Shown here piece by piece: positions 23,246 to 31,651 of a stretch of 43,631 nt of DNA. The position numbers and the translations under genes are program-made. The notes below the pieces were generated by a model. That model was not told the origin of the DNA. It was given only the letters and a program-made list of their open reading frames with translations, and made no database searches. The number at the start of each line of letters is the position of its first letter. The first letter of the stretch is position 1. Source of the DNA: Brevibacillus_F sp035644815 (GTDB taxonomy: Bacteria; Bacillota; Bacilli; Brevibacillales; Brevibacillaceae); NCBI GenBank assembly GCA_035644815.1, contig DASQNU010000215.1, positions 1 through 43,631 of the forward strand, read 5' to 3'.

Positions 23246-25504
23246 TTGAAGACACTCATTATTGCGGAAAAACCAGACATGGGACGAAATATCGCAGCCG
23301 CAATAGATCCCAAAGCAAAAAATTACCGGACCTATCTCGAAGGAGAACAATATATTATTACCTGGGCGATCGGACATTTGGTTGAATTAGCAGAGCCAGA
23401 TGCTTATGATCCCAAGTACAAAAGATGGAACATCAACGATTTGCCGATTATTCCCGATACATTCAAGCTGGTTCCGAACCGGAAAACCATGGATCAGCTT
23501 AAAGTGATTGCTGAGCTGGCCAAGCGTTGCAATCTGCTGATTAATTCCTGCGACGCAGGGAGAGAAGGGCAGCACATTTTTTCGTTGATTCAAAGGCATT
23601 TAAAACTGTCACACCCGGTCAAACGGCTGTGGATATCGGACTTGACTCCGGAAACGATCCGGAAAGGATTTGCCGAGTTGAAAGACGGGGCAGAATATGA
23701 AAATTTGACGAAAGCAGCGCGTGCCCGCAGCGAAGCCGATTGGCTGATCGGGATGAATGGTTCGCGCGCTTTTACGACTAAGCATAATGAACTGATCTCA
23801 GTTGGTAGAGTGCAGACGCCTGTACTGGCCCTTATTTATGATCGACAGAAGCAGATAGAGTCCTTCTCCTCGTTGCAATTTTTTGAACTGGAGGGTCAAT
23901 TCACACAGGGCCAGACTACCTATAAAGGACTATGGCAGGGAGAACGTATGACCGACCGTGCCAAAGCCGATGCGCTCGCCGCGAAAGTAGCGGGCAAACA
24001 GGGGCAAATCGCTTCCTACGAAGTGAAGGAAACCAAAGAATACCCGTTCAAGCTGTACGATCTCACGCTGCTGCAGCGTGAGGCAAACAGCCGATACGCT
24101 TTTTCGGCAAAGAAAACATTGGATATTGCGCAAGCGTTATACGAAAAACATAAGGTGATTTCCTACCCGCGGACGAATTCCAACTATGTGACTGAGCAAA
24201 ACATACCGGAGATGCACAAAACGTTAGCGGCATTGCAGGGTACCTCATACGATGAATGGGTACGGGGAGCAAACAGGCAGCTGGTGCATAAAGGAAACAA
24301 ATTTATTTGCAATCCTGCCAGAGTCGAAGATCACCATGCTATTCTGCCGACACCACGCAAGGCAACTGGGCTCTCAGCGGATGAGCAAAAGCTGTACGAT
24401 CTGATCGTCAGACGCTTTTTGTCCCAGTTTTACCCAGCAGCGGAATACAAGGTGCATACGGTATTTACTGAGGTGGAAAAGGAAACCTTCAAGACGACGA
24501 TCAAGGAGCTGCTCAGTCTGGGCTGGAAAGTGATCTATGCCGATCAGAAAAAGGAGAAGCCCAAAACGGCCAAAGGCAAGGAGAAGGAAGAAGACGACCA
24601 GGAAGAAGTCGAGGTAAACGAGCCTTTTTCGCTTGTGCCGAGTGCAGAAGTTCGATGTGCAAAGGCGACGGTTAAGGAAAAAGAGACACAGCCGCCAAAG
24701 CATTATACGGAAGGTACGCTGCTGAAAGCGATGGAAAGCGCGGGCAAGCAAATCGAGGACGAGGAATTGCGGGATGCCATGAAAGACTCGGGCCTAGGGA
24801 CGCCTGCTACGCGTGCTGCCACCATCGAGCGGCTGAAAAAAGTAGGCTATTTGACGATGCAAGGCAAGAAGCTGCTCATTACGCAAAAAGGACGTACGGT
24901 GATCGAATTGATCCGCGGGGCGGGCATTGATTTGCTCACTTCACCGGAGATGACAGGGCATTGGGAACGACGCCTCAACGAGATTTCCCGAGGATCGGCC
25001 TCTGATGCGCAGTTTATGGAGAACGTCAAAAAATTCGCCGCGATGATCGTTGGCAAAGTGCGGGTGCAAGCCCGGGCCGCGAAAACGTTGTTTGAAGGCG
25101 ATACCCATAAACAGCAGGGAGGAGCGAAAAGAAAAGGACAAGCTGCCGGTACAAGTGCTGGAAAGGCCCGTTCGGGAACCAAAGCTTCTTCAGCCGCGAA
25201 AAAAGCAGCGTCCACACAGGTCGCAGCTGCACCGAGTATCGTAGCGAATTGTCCACGACCGGGTTGCGGTGGCGTGATCTTCATGGGACGCAAAGGGTAT
25301 GGCTGTTCCAATTACGCACAAGGCTGTAAATTTGTCATCTGGAAAGAAAATTACGGACGCATGCTGACCGATGCCCAGGTAAAGGCGCTTATTGAAAAAG
25401 GAAAGACCGGGAAAATGAAGCTGGTACGCCCGGACGATACCCTTGCGGAAGGACGTCTTATCGTCAAAAGTGTGGAAACAGGCGAGCTGGCGATTGAAGA
25501 ATAA
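23246..25504 (+). CDS. topB: DNA topoisomerase III (type IA)
   Basis: This type IA enzyme relaxes or decatenates DNA. The 752-residue protein has an N-terminal Toprim domain (IIAEKPDMGRNIAAAI, and DAGREGQHI supplying metal-binding acids). The strand-passage domain carries the catalytic Tyr307 in SYPRTNSNY. Usual enzymes have SYPRTDS, so Asp to Asn is a variant. An SVGRVQTPVLALI motif is also present. A Lys/Glu-rich insertion lies near residues 430-460. The tail is Ala/Lys-rich (about 620-665) and then carries a zinc-ribbon-like CPRPGCGG ... CSNYAQGC segment. It starts at TTG after AAGGAG. It resembles B. subtilis TopB. Confidence 0.95.
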   Translation: MKTLIIAEKPDMGRNIAAAIDPKAKNYRTYLEGEQYIITWAIGHLVELAEPDAYDPKYKRWNINDLPIIPDTFKLVPNRKTMDQLKVIAELAKRCNLLINSCDAGREGQHIFSLIQRHLKLSHPVKRLWISDLTPETIRKGFAELKDGAEYENLTKAARARSEADWLIGMNGSRAFTTKHNELISVGRVQTPVLALIYDRQKQIESFSSLQFFELEGQFTQGQTTYKGLWQGERMTDRAKADALAAKVAGKQGQIASYEVKETKEYPFKLYDLTLLQREANSRYAFSAKKTLDIAQALYEKHKVISYPRTNSNYVTEQNIPEMHKTLAALQGTSYDEWVRGANRQLVHKGNKFICNPARVEDHHAILPTPRKATGLSADEQKLYDLIVRRFLSQFYPAAEYKVHTVFTEVEKETFKTTIKELLSLGWKVIYADQKKEKPKTAKGKEKEEDDQEEVEVNEPFSLVPSAEVRCAKATVKEKETQPPKHYTEGTLLKAMESAGKQIEDEELRDAMKDSGLGTPATRAATIERLKKVGYLTMQGKKLLITQKGRTVIELIRGAGIDLLTSPEMTGHWERRLNEISRGSASDAQFMENVKKFAAMIVGKVRVQARAAKTLFEGDTHKQQGGAKRKGQAAGTSAGKARSGTKASSAAKKAASTQVAAAPSIVANCPRPGCGGVIFMGRKGYGCSNYAQGCKFVIWKENYGRMLTDAQVKALIEKGKTGKMKLVRPDDTLAEGRLIVKSVETGELAIEE

Positions 25505-25576
25505 AAAGCGTGTACGCTTCCGAAACTAAATCTGGTTGTGGGATCAACCACTATTTCGTACATCGGGAGGTACATG

Positions 25577-26131
25577 ATGCAACAACGTTTTGCCGCACAT
25601 GAAGTGTTGGAAACGCAAGAAGCACTGCGTTCCAAACATGCTGAGATTGAAATGCATGGTCTGTTTGCAGAGATGGCACAGGATCCGCAATTGAAGGATA
25701 TCATCTCCAGACATCAACGGATTATCATCAACGCTTATCAGCAAGGTCTGAATCTGCTGCAGGGGAAAGGTGTCAACGTTACCGCTCAAGCCAATCAGCT
25801 GCGCATGATTCAACAGCCTTCTATCGGTTTGCAAAATCCGCAAATGACAACCCCGAACCCACATCCGTCCCGTTTGTCGGATATGACGATTTCTACGATT
25901 ATGCTGAACTGGCATAAGGCTGGTTCGGCGATCGGCATGCTCTGGGCTGCTGAATGCGTGGATCCGGATATCAGACAGTATCATGTCAACGGGGCAAACA
26001 ACTGCCAGCAAATGGCTTACGAAACCTGGCAGTATATGAACGCGAGAGGCTATTATCAAGCTCCACAGCTGGCCGATCATACCATGAATACGATGATTGG
26101 GGCCTATCAAAACCAACCTGTTCTTGTCTAA
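25577..26131 (+). CDS. Spore coat protein, CotF-like
   Basis: The 184-residue protein begins MQQRFAAHEVLETQEALRSK and is mostly helical. Patterns such as HEVLETQEALRSKHAEIEMH and MQYHVNGANNC-type Cys/Gln-rich segments near the C terminus fit the Coat_F (ferritin-like) family of spore coat proteins. GGGAGG is six bases before the ATG at 25577; the ATG at 25574 is only three bases away and less likely. Expression during sporulation is inferred from the family. No clear sporulation promoter was found in the 70-base gap. Confidence 0.8.
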   Translation: MQQRFAAHEVLETQEALRSKHAEIEMHGLFAEMAQDPQLKDIISRHQRIIINAYQQGLNLLQGKGVNVTAQANQLRMIQQPSIGLQNPQMTTPNPHPSRLSDMTISTIMLNWHKAGSAIGMLWAAECVDPDIRQYHVNGANNCQQMAYETWQYMNARGYYQAPQLADHTMNTMIGAYQNQPVLV

Positions 26132-26136
26132 GCGCG

Positions 26137-26166
26137 TGCCGTCCATGTATTGGACGGCATTTTTTT
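26137..26166 (+). terminator. Terminator after the cotF-like gene
   Basis: TGCCGTCCA pairs perfectly with TGGACGGCA around TGTAT and is followed by seven T. Confidence 0.92.
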
Positions 26167-26194
26167 GAGCATTCATTCTGCGTCAATGGGGTTC

Positions 26195-26263
26195 TTGTCG
26201 ACAAAAGAAGAAGCATAAGGCAACCACCATTCGACAGCCTTCGTTCTGCCGATTCGTTATACT
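26195..26263 (+). promoter_or_regulatory. Candidate Spo0A-type promoter before the DUF4912 gene
   Basis: TATACT (26258-26263) has no standard -35 at 17 bases, but TCGACA (26231-26236) lies 21 bases upstream. The longer TTCGACA (26230-26236) is an exact reverse 0A box. A palindromic TTGTCGACAA (26195-26204) lies further upstream. The long spacer and two 0A-like sites copy the layout of the spoIIG promoter in this same window. Confidence 0.4.
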
Positions 26264-26311
26264 GGGCATGTGCAGCAGGAAAAACGATCAAACGGAAAGG
26301 AGCGCTTTACG

Positions 26312-26893
26312 TTGATTAATCATATTCTCAAACTTCGTTCCCAATCGATGCCACTCGCGGAAATTGCCCAAGAATGCGGACTTACTATCGGCCAGGTGAA
26401 GTACTTGCTGGCGAAAAAACGTCGTACGATGATTTCCCATGGTGAAAACAAAGCATGGCAAAGAGATGTTACACGAAAAGAGGCTCCGATTCAAAAAGAT
26501 TGGATGTCGCTTGCACTCAGCAGTCCAAGCATCCTGCATGTTTCTTGGGAGCTGACATGGTCGCGACTGCTCATGGTTGCGTCCTATTTACGTGCAGAGC
26601 AGCAGGAACTGGAAAAAGGGATACGTCTTTATGACGTGACCGGCATTTCCTTTAACGGAAACAATGCCAGAAGCTGGGTGGATATCCGGATCGAAGGGGA
26701 TACAAACGAATGTTTTATTCCGAATGTTCAACCAAATTGCACATATGTTGCAGACTTCGGCTTGTTTCATGAAGAGCGGTTCTATCCCATACTGCGCTCT
26801 GAAACAGTTTTCACGCCTGTAAATTCTAGCGATCGGGTTCCAGCTTGGAAGCACCGATTTCGTCCGGATACAGACAAACTTTCAATCCAATAA
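26312..26893 (+). CDS. DUF4912 protein with N-terminal helix-turn-helix-like segment
   Basis: The 193-residue protein has a short N-terminal helix-turn-helix-like stretch (MPLAEIAQECGLTIGQVKYLL, here split at IAQ) and a basic linker. The DUF4912 domain follows (about residues 65-185), with HVSWELTWSRL, IRLYDVTGISFNG, WVDIRIEGDTNECFIPN and ADFGLFHEERFYPILRSE. The TTG at 26312 is chosen because GGAG is nine bases upstream; an earlier in-frame start lacks a site. The domain's function is unknown. The helix-turn-helix hints at DNA binding. A 35-residue membrane peptide gene follows 24 bases later. Confidence 0.78.
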   Translation: MINHILKLRSQSMPLAEIAQECGLTIGQVKYLLAKKRRTMISHGENKAWQRDVTRKEAPIQKDWMSLALSSPSILHVSWELTWSRLLMVASYLRAEQQELEKGIRLYDVTGISFNGNNARSWVDIRIEGDTNECFIPNVQPNCTYVADFGLFHEERFYPILRSETVFTPVNSSDRVPAWKHRFRPDTDKLSIQ

Positions 26894-26917
26894 ACGTTCG
26901 GAAAGTGAGGTTCACCC

Positions 26918-27025
26918 ATGATTGAAACTGTAAAAAGCGTAACGGTTGTCGCAGCCTCCATTACGCTTTTGGCTACCATTCTGCTGATTTTCATACGTCA
27001 GTTGCAAAAATCGATCCGGGATTAA
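26918..27025 (+). CDS. Small membrane peptide, 35 residues
   Basis: This short reading frame starts at ATG 26918 after GAAAGTGAGG. It encodes a peptide beginning MIETVKSVTVVAASITLLA and ending IRQLQKSIRD. One membrane segment (about residues 7-25) is followed by a basic amphipathic tail. It is probably co-transcribed with the DUF4912 gene, 24 bases upstream. Codon use looks normal and the ribosome-binding site is good, so it is likely real. No family is recognised. Confidence 0.6.
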   Translation: MIETVKSVTVVAASITLLATILLIFIRQLQKSIRD

Positions 27026-27089
27026 CACTCGGTTCGGTTTTTCATTTCATCGACTTTGTTGTTCTAATCTTCACATGTTCCGCATAGAG

Positions 27090-27101
27090 TGAACATGTTC
27101 A
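27090..27101. promoter_or_regulatory. 12-base palindrome upstream of the stand-alone phosphohexomutase domain
   Basis: TGAACATGTTCA is a perfect palindrome, and a related half site CACATGTTC lies at 27072-27080. It sits in the 162-base gap before the next gene. It could bind a dimeric regulator. It is not a LexA box, because only two bases separate GAAC and GTTC. Confidence 0.3.
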
Positions 27102-27187
27102 TTATCTTAGGTTGCGGGGTACCTGTGTCTGGATGATCCGAGGAAAAGCCACAGTCGAGAAGATCATGAGCAGATTGGGAGGGAAGG

Positions 27188-27733
27188 ATGTTGCAGAAGG
27201 AAGTTGTGGACCAAAGCAGGTGCCCATCTACGCTGTTTACGCCAAATGGCATGGAAGGTGTAGGGAATCAGGAAATGACGGTTGAGGTAGCGGTACGATT
27301 GGCAGCGGCATACGCCTATGTGCTGGAGAAACCAGCGCGAATTGGCATTTCCGCTTGCGCCCATCCCTTTTCCCAGTTACTGAAGCACGGGATGATGACA
27401 AGTCTTTGTTGTGAAGGGATGGAAACCGTTGATTTTGGCATAGCCTCTGAAACGGTCCTGCAATTCGGCATGAAACGGGAAGCGTGTCAGGGAAGCATCC
27501 ACCTCTTGATGAGCCGTGGGACCAGAGGAGTTGTCGAAATCATTTTTCTCGATCAGCTGGGACAGCGAGTTTCTGCCAGTTGGATGAACCTTGTAAAAGA
27601 AGCGTTTGTTCATCAGCGGCAAGTCCCAAGAACGATCGATCAATTAGGGCGTATCTACGTGAAGCATGATGTGCAGGAAGAATATGTACAAAGCTTAATC
27701 GAAATGACCAGAGATTCCTTGCAAAGACAGTAG
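27188..27733 (+). CDS. Stand-alone degenerate phosphohexomutase domain I protein
   Basis: The 181-residue protein matches only the first domain of the alpha-D-phosphohexomutase family. FTPNGMEGVGNQEMTVEVAV resembles the FGTSGIRGxxNxELTPE opening, and PARIGISACAHPFSQLL resembles VxVGRDxRxSS. The catalytic TASHNP loop is replaced by LLMSRGTR, with no match to the phosphoserine loop. A similar degenerate domain is known in fused mannose-1-phosphate guanylyltransferase/phosphomannomutase proteins, but here it has no nucleotidyltransferase or later domains. GGAGGGAAGG precedes the ATG. An intact phosphohexomutase starts 38 bases later. It may be a relic or a non-catalytic partner. Confidence 0.72.
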   Translation: MLQKEVVDQSRCPSTLFTPNGMEGVGNQEMTVEVAVRLAAAYAYVLEKPARIGISACAHPFSQLLKHGMMTSLCCEGMETVDFGIASETVLQFGMKREACQGSIHLLMSRGTRGVVEIIFLDQLGQRVSASWMNLVKEAFVHQRQVPRTIDQLGRIYVKHDVQEEYVQSLIEMTRDSLQRQ

Positions 27734-27771
27734 TCGTTTTGTGACGGAAAGGCTGCATGAGGAGGGGAATC

Positions 27772-29193
27772 ATGTTGGCAAAACGATTGGCATTTGGAAC
27801 AGATGGTTGGCGTGCAGTAATCGCCGACCAATTTACCATGGAGAACGTGCGTATCGTGGCTCAAGCAATTGCCCTGTATACAATCGAAAAAGGCATGGCA
27901 GAATACGGCATCATTGTAGGACACGATACTCGCTTTTTAGGCAGAAGATTCGCGGAAGAAGTGGTTCGTGTCCTTGCGGCGAACGGCATCCGCGCCGATC
28001 TCGTCAACGAAGCGACACCTACACCGGTTGTTGCTTTTGGGGTCAAGCATTTTGGCACGAGCGGCGCTATCATGATTACGGCAAGCCACAATCCACCTGA
28101 ATACAATGGGCTAAAATACATACCCGACTACGCTGGTCCTGCTACTCCTGAAATCACCGACCGTCTGGAGGAATTGATCAGACAGGTTCAGGAGCAAGGG
28201 AGTGTCAACACGATTGAGTTGGAACAAGCGGTTGCGGATCAGCGCATGCAGTATATCTTTTTGCGTCCTCATTATGAAGCGCACATCCGACGCATGATTC
28301 ACTTTGAACGGTTGCGCAAAGCTGATCTGCATATCGTCGTCGATGCTATGCACGGAGCAGGGATAGGCTACGTATCTTCCATACTTAGTGAAGCAGGTGT
28401 AAAAACGACGACACTTCGCGACTACGAGGATCCCCTTTTTGGCGGCAACTTGCCAGAGCCTGCGGAAAAGCATTTGACGCAATTAAGCAAAGAAGTGGTC
28501 AAACAGCAGGCGAATCTTGGGTTGGCGAATGACGGCGATGCAGATCGGTTTGGCGCTATGGATGAAAACGGTCAATATATCCCAGCCAATCAAGTGTTGC
28601 TTTTGCTGGCCCGCCACCTGATCAAAAACCGGGGACTGCGGGGACGAATCGTACGGACGGTAGCTACTACCCATCTATTGGATCGCATCGCAGAACGGTA
28701 TGGACTTGACACATTGGAGACCCCTGTGGGCTTTAAATATATCGGTGAGGAAATGAGAAAAGGGGATGTGCTGCTGGGCGGCGAGGAGAGCGGTGGCGCC
28801 AGTATCATTGGACATATTCCCGAAAAAGACGGGATCTTGATGAACCTGTTACTTGCTGAAATGATCGCGTGGGAAGGAAAGCCGATCACAGACATTTTGG
28901 ATGAGGCTTATCGTGAATATGGTGAGCTCCACACGACACGAATCGATATTCGTCATCGGGAGAAAGAACGTTGGTTACAAGATTTTCTTTCCACTATTCA
29001 CCGGAAGGCAGGAAGCTTTCCCGTTGTTTCTATCGAGCGAAAAGATGGGGTGAAGCTCCATTTGCAAGGCGGTCATTGGCTCTTGATTCGACCTTCCGGG
29101 ACGGAGCCGCTGTTGCGCATCTATTGCGAAGCGGCGTCAGCGCAGGCACTTGAGCAGCTGAGGGAAGTCGTTGATGATTGGTTTTGCGAATAA
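27772..29193 (+). CDS. Phosphoglucomutase/phosphomannomutase family enzyme
   Basis: This alpha-D-phosphohexomutase interconverts hexose 1- and 6-phosphates through a phosphoserine. The 473-residue protein has AFGTDGWRAV near the N terminus, TASHNP with the phosphoserine at residue 105, NDGDADRFGA for metal, GGEESGGASI for sugar recognition, and RPSGTEPLLRIY for phosphate. The ATG at 27772 is chosen because AGGAGGGG (27760-27767) precedes it; an ATG at 27757 overlaps that site. Glucose versus mannose preference cannot be told from sequence. It lies directly after the degenerate domain I gene. Confidence 0.92.
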   Translation: MLAKRLAFGTDGWRAVIADQFTMENVRIVAQAIALYTIEKGMAEYGIIVGHDTRFLGRRFAEEVVRVLAANGIRADLVNEATPTPVVAFGVKHFGTSGAIMITASHNPPEYNGLKYIPDYAGPATPEITDRLEELIRQVQEQGSVNTIELEQAVADQRMQYIFLRPHYEAHIRRMIHFERLRKADLHIVVDAMHGAGIGYVSSILSEAGVKTTTLRDYEDPLFGGNLPEPAEKHLTQLSKEVVKQQANLGLANDGDADRFGAMDENGQYIPANQVLLLLARHLIKNRGLRGRIVRTVATTHLLDRIAERYGLDTLETPVGFKYIGEEMRKGDVLLGGEESGGASIIGHIPEKDGILMNLLLAEMIAWEGKPITDILDEAYREYGELHTTRIDIRHREKERWLQDFLSTIHRKAGSFPVVSIERKDGVKLHLQGGHWLLIRPSGTEPLLRIYCEAASAQALEQLREVVDDWFCE

Positions 29194-29212
29194 ACGAATA
29201 CGATCAATCAAT

Positions 29213-29253
29213 ACCCACCAAGCAAGCTTTTCGGGCTGTTGTGTGGGTTTTTC
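29213..29253 (+). terminator. Terminator after the phosphohexomutase gene
   Basis: ACCCACCAAGCAAGC pairs with GGCTGTTGTGTGGGT (some bulges) around TTTTCG and is followed by TTTTTC. Confidence 0.75.
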
Positions 29254-29332
29254 TTTTTCCCTCATGTTCAGTTCCATGTCAATTTTTGTTAGAATGAGGA
29301 ATAATCATGTCCGGGATGAAAAGAGGATAACG

Positions 29333-29977
29333 GTGAAAATTGCGGATAGTGTACTCGAATCATTTTTACAAGAAGTGAAGCTGGAAAGCGTATCTCCAGA
29401 AGATCCGGTCGTGGTTTATCACCTGCCTAAGCCTTGGGAGCTGGTCGGTACGGGAAATTATGCGGGCGTATTTGCTCATCCGGATTATCCGGAGGTCGTA
29501 CTGAAGCTCTATGCCCCCGGGCGTCCTGGGATTGAACAGGAAAAGCAAGTCTACGAAAAACTGGGAGAGTCGAAATACTTCCCGATCTGCTACCAGACTG
29601 GTGATGATTTTCTCGTATTGAAGCGAATCAGGGGCCATTCCTTGTTCGATTGTGTACGGTACGGCATTCCGATCCCTCCGCAGGCAATTGAAGATGTGGA
29701 AGCCGCTATGGCGGAGGCCAGGGCTAAAGGGTTGCATCCCCACGATGTCCATGGAAAAAATGTCATGATGTATCAGGGGCGCGGCTATCTAATCGATGTA
29801 TCGGATTATTACAAGCCTCAAGAAGACAATAAGTGGCGTGACCTGCGCAAGGCTTATTACCGCTTTTATCTGCCATTCATGAAGGAGCGGGGATGGAAAG
29901 TCCCGCTGTGGGTGCTCGATGGCATCCGTAAAGGGTATCGGCTCTTCAGAAAATGGAAAAGGTTGTTCAGTTCCTGA
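29333..29977 (+). CDS. Small protein-kinase-like protein
   Basis: The 214-residue protein is a compact kinase-like fold. GTGNYAGVF resembles the Gly-rich loop, and Lys in VVLKLYAPG is the likely ATP-binding residue. LHPHDVHGKNVMM carries the catalytic-loop Asp and Asn, and YLIDVSDYY stands where DFG would be. The basic C-terminal end is RKGYRLFRKWKRLFSS. It resembles short Ser/Thr kinase-like proteins of Bacillales, such as YrzF, but is not a canonical Hanks kinase. The GTG at 29333 has AGAGG upstream. Whether it phosphorylates proteins or small molecules is unknown. Confidence 0.72.
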   Translation: MKIADSVLESFLQEVKLESVSPEDPVVVYHLPKPWELVGTGNYAGVFAHPDYPEVVLKLYAPGRPGIEQEKQVYEKLGESKYFPICYQTGDDFLVLKRIRGHSLFDCVRYGIPIPPQAIEDVEAAMAEARAKGLHPHDVHGKNVMMYQGRGYLIDVSDYYKPQEDNKWRDLRKAYYRFYLPFMKERGWKVPLWVLDGIRKGYRLFRKWKRLFSS

Positions 29978-29986
29978 TGACGTTTC

Positions 29987-30015
29987 TTGTTTCCGATTGT
30001 GGCCTGTGGTAAAAT
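29987..30015 (+). promoter_or_regulatory. Sigma-A promoter of lspA
   Basis: TTGTTT (29987-29992) and TAAAAT (30010-30015) are 17 bases apart, ten bases after the kinase-like gene. Transcription would start near 30022 and run into lspA and rluD. Confidence 0.65.
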
Positions 30016-30082
30016 TTTGTTTTGACGCGTCTTGTGTACAGTGTTGTTCAAGCTATGGAACAACCTCTTCAGGGGAGGACTT

Positions 30083-30535
30083 ATGATTATCTACTATATC
30101 ATTGCACTTGTCATCATTGCTTTGGATCAGCTTACGAAATATCTCGTGAAAACGAATATGGAGCTGGGAGAATCGATTCCGCTGATTCAGGATGTTTTTC
30201 ATCTGACTTCTCATCGTAATATGGGAGCGGCTTTTGGCATCTTGCAAAACCAGCGCATCTTTTTCATTCTCATTACCATTGCGGTTGTCATCGGGATCGT
30301 GATCGCAATGAAGCGAATCGGGCAAACGCAGCCGCGCACAACGTTGGCGCTTTCTCTTGTACTGGGCGGAGCGATCGGGAATTTTATCGATCGGGCTTCG
30401 ACTGGGCAGGTTGTAGATTTTCTGCACTTTATTCTGATTAATTTCCCGATATTTAATGTGGCGGATATGGCGATTACCATCGGGGTAGGCTTGATGCTGT
30501 TCGACCTGCTGCTCGACACAAAACGGGCACGATAA
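30083..30535 (+). CDS. lspA: Lipoprotein signal peptidase
   Basis: LspA is the membrane aspartic protease that removes signal peptides from prolipoproteins. The 150-residue protein has four membrane segments and the conserved LDQLTKYLV and HRNMGAAFG motifs. The catalytic Asp pair is in NFIDRASTGQVVDF (Asp103) and FNVADMAITIG (Asp128). GGGGAGGAC precedes the ATG at 30083; an upstream in-frame start at 30032 lacks a site. The pairing with an RluA-type gene is conserved with B. subtilis lspA-ylyB. Confidence 0.97.
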   Translation: MIIYYIIALVIIALDQLTKYLVKTNMELGESIPLIQDVFHLTSHRNMGAAFGILQNQRIFFILITIAVVIGIVIAMKRIGQTQPRTTLALSLVLGGAIGNFIDRASTGQVVDFLHFILINFPIFNVADMAITIGVGLMLFDLLLDTKRAR

Positions 30536-30593
30536 TCCGTGAACAACGAGATCATACTAGCAGTAATGACTGAGGTAGGAGAAAACGTAAACT

Positions 30594-31520
30594 ATGGAAA
30601 ATACATTGTTTGAACGCTTTGATTGGACGGTTGATGCCGCTGACGCTGGCGAACGCATTGACAAATTCATTACCCTGCAAGGTGAGGAATGGTCTCGTTC
30701 CCAAATACAGGCCTGGATCAAGGACGGGCGTGTATCGGTTGGCGGGGAAACGGTGAAGAGCAACTACAAGGTTAGTCAGGATGATGAAGTAACCTTGCGT
30801 GTACCTCCTCCACGGGAGCTGGCCATTCAGCCCGAGAACATCCCGCTGGATATCTTGTATGAAGACGCTGACGTGGTTGTGGTGAACAAGCCGAGGGGAT
30901 TGGTCGTCCATCCGGCACCGGGGCATTATACGGGTACCTTGGTGAATGCCCTTCTGTACCATTGCAAGGATCTGTCCGGCATTAATGGCGTGCTGCGTCC
31001 AGGGATCGTCCATCGGATTGATAAAGATACCTCAGGTCTGCTGGTCGTCGCCAAAAATGACCGCGCGCATCTGGGGCTGGCCGAGCAGCTGAAGGAGCAT
31101 ACGGTAAACCGCAAGTATGTGGCCATCGTTCACGGTGTGATCCCGCATGAGATGGGGACCATTGATGCGCCAATCGGACGCGATCCGAAAAACCGTCAGC
31201 AGATGGCTGTCGTTTTTGATAACAGCAAGCCTGCCGTGACGCATTTTGTCGTGCTGGAACGATTCAAGGATTATACGTTGGTGGAGTGCAAGCTCGAAAC
31301 GGGGCGTACCCATCAAATCCGCGTACATATGAAATACATTGAGCATCCGCTCGCGGGTGATCCGAAATACGGGCCGAAGAAGACGCTGGAGATCGAGGGA
31401 CAAGCCCTTCACGCAAAGACGCTTGGTTTTACCCATCCGCGCACGGGTGAGTATATGGAATTTGAAGCACCGCTGCCTCCGGAAATGATTAGTGTGCTGG
31501 AGTGGCTTCGCTTACAATGA
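30594..31520 (+). CDS. rluD: RluA-family pseudouridine synthase (YlyB/RluD-like)
   Basis: This enzyme isomerises uridines in 23S rRNA. The 308-residue protein has an N-terminal S4 domain (ERIDKFITLQGEEWSRSQIQ), then the catalytic domain with VVVNKPRGLVVHPAPGH and HRIDKDTSGLLVVAK (catalytic Asp143). Later motifs are KLETGRTHQIRVHMKYI and HPLAGDPKYG. GAGGTAGGAG precedes the ATG. In B. subtilis the orthologue is YlyB. The exact target uridines are inferred, so the symbol is tentative. Confidence 0.93.
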   Translation: MENTLFERFDWTVDAADAGERIDKFITLQGEEWSRSQIQAWIKDGRVSVGGETVKSNYKVSQDDEVTLRVPPPRELAIQPENIPLDILYEDADVVVVNKPRGLVVHPAPGHYTGTLVNALLYHCKDLSGINGVLRPGIVHRIDKDTSGLLVVAKNDRAHLGLAEQLKEHTVNRKYVAIVHGVIPHEMGTIDAPIGRDPKNRQQMAVVFDNSKPAVTHFVVLERFKDYTLVECKLETGRTHQIRVHMKYIEHPLAGDPKYGPKKTLEIEGQALHAKTLGFTHPRTGEYMEFEAPLPPEMISVLEWLRLQ

Positions 31521-31528
31521 TGTACAAT

Positions 31529-31576
31529 GAAAAACGCTTGGGGTAACCAAAAAGGCGATTTCCCGAGCGTTTTTTT
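31529..31576 (+). terminator. Terminator after rluD
   Basis: AAAACGCTTGGG pairs with TCCCGAGCGTTTT across a 17-base loop, with a run of T following. This separates lspA-rluD from the next gene. Confidence 0.85.
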
Positions 31577-31651
31577 CATGGATGTGGAAACAATAAGTGG
31601 GAAAAATCGTCAAAAGTGAATATGCTACCAGGAAAGAGAGGTTGTCTCTGC

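Noticed and set aside
27090..27101. LexA (SOS) box
   Set aside because: GAAC and GTTC are separated by two bases rather than the four in the Bacillus consensus.
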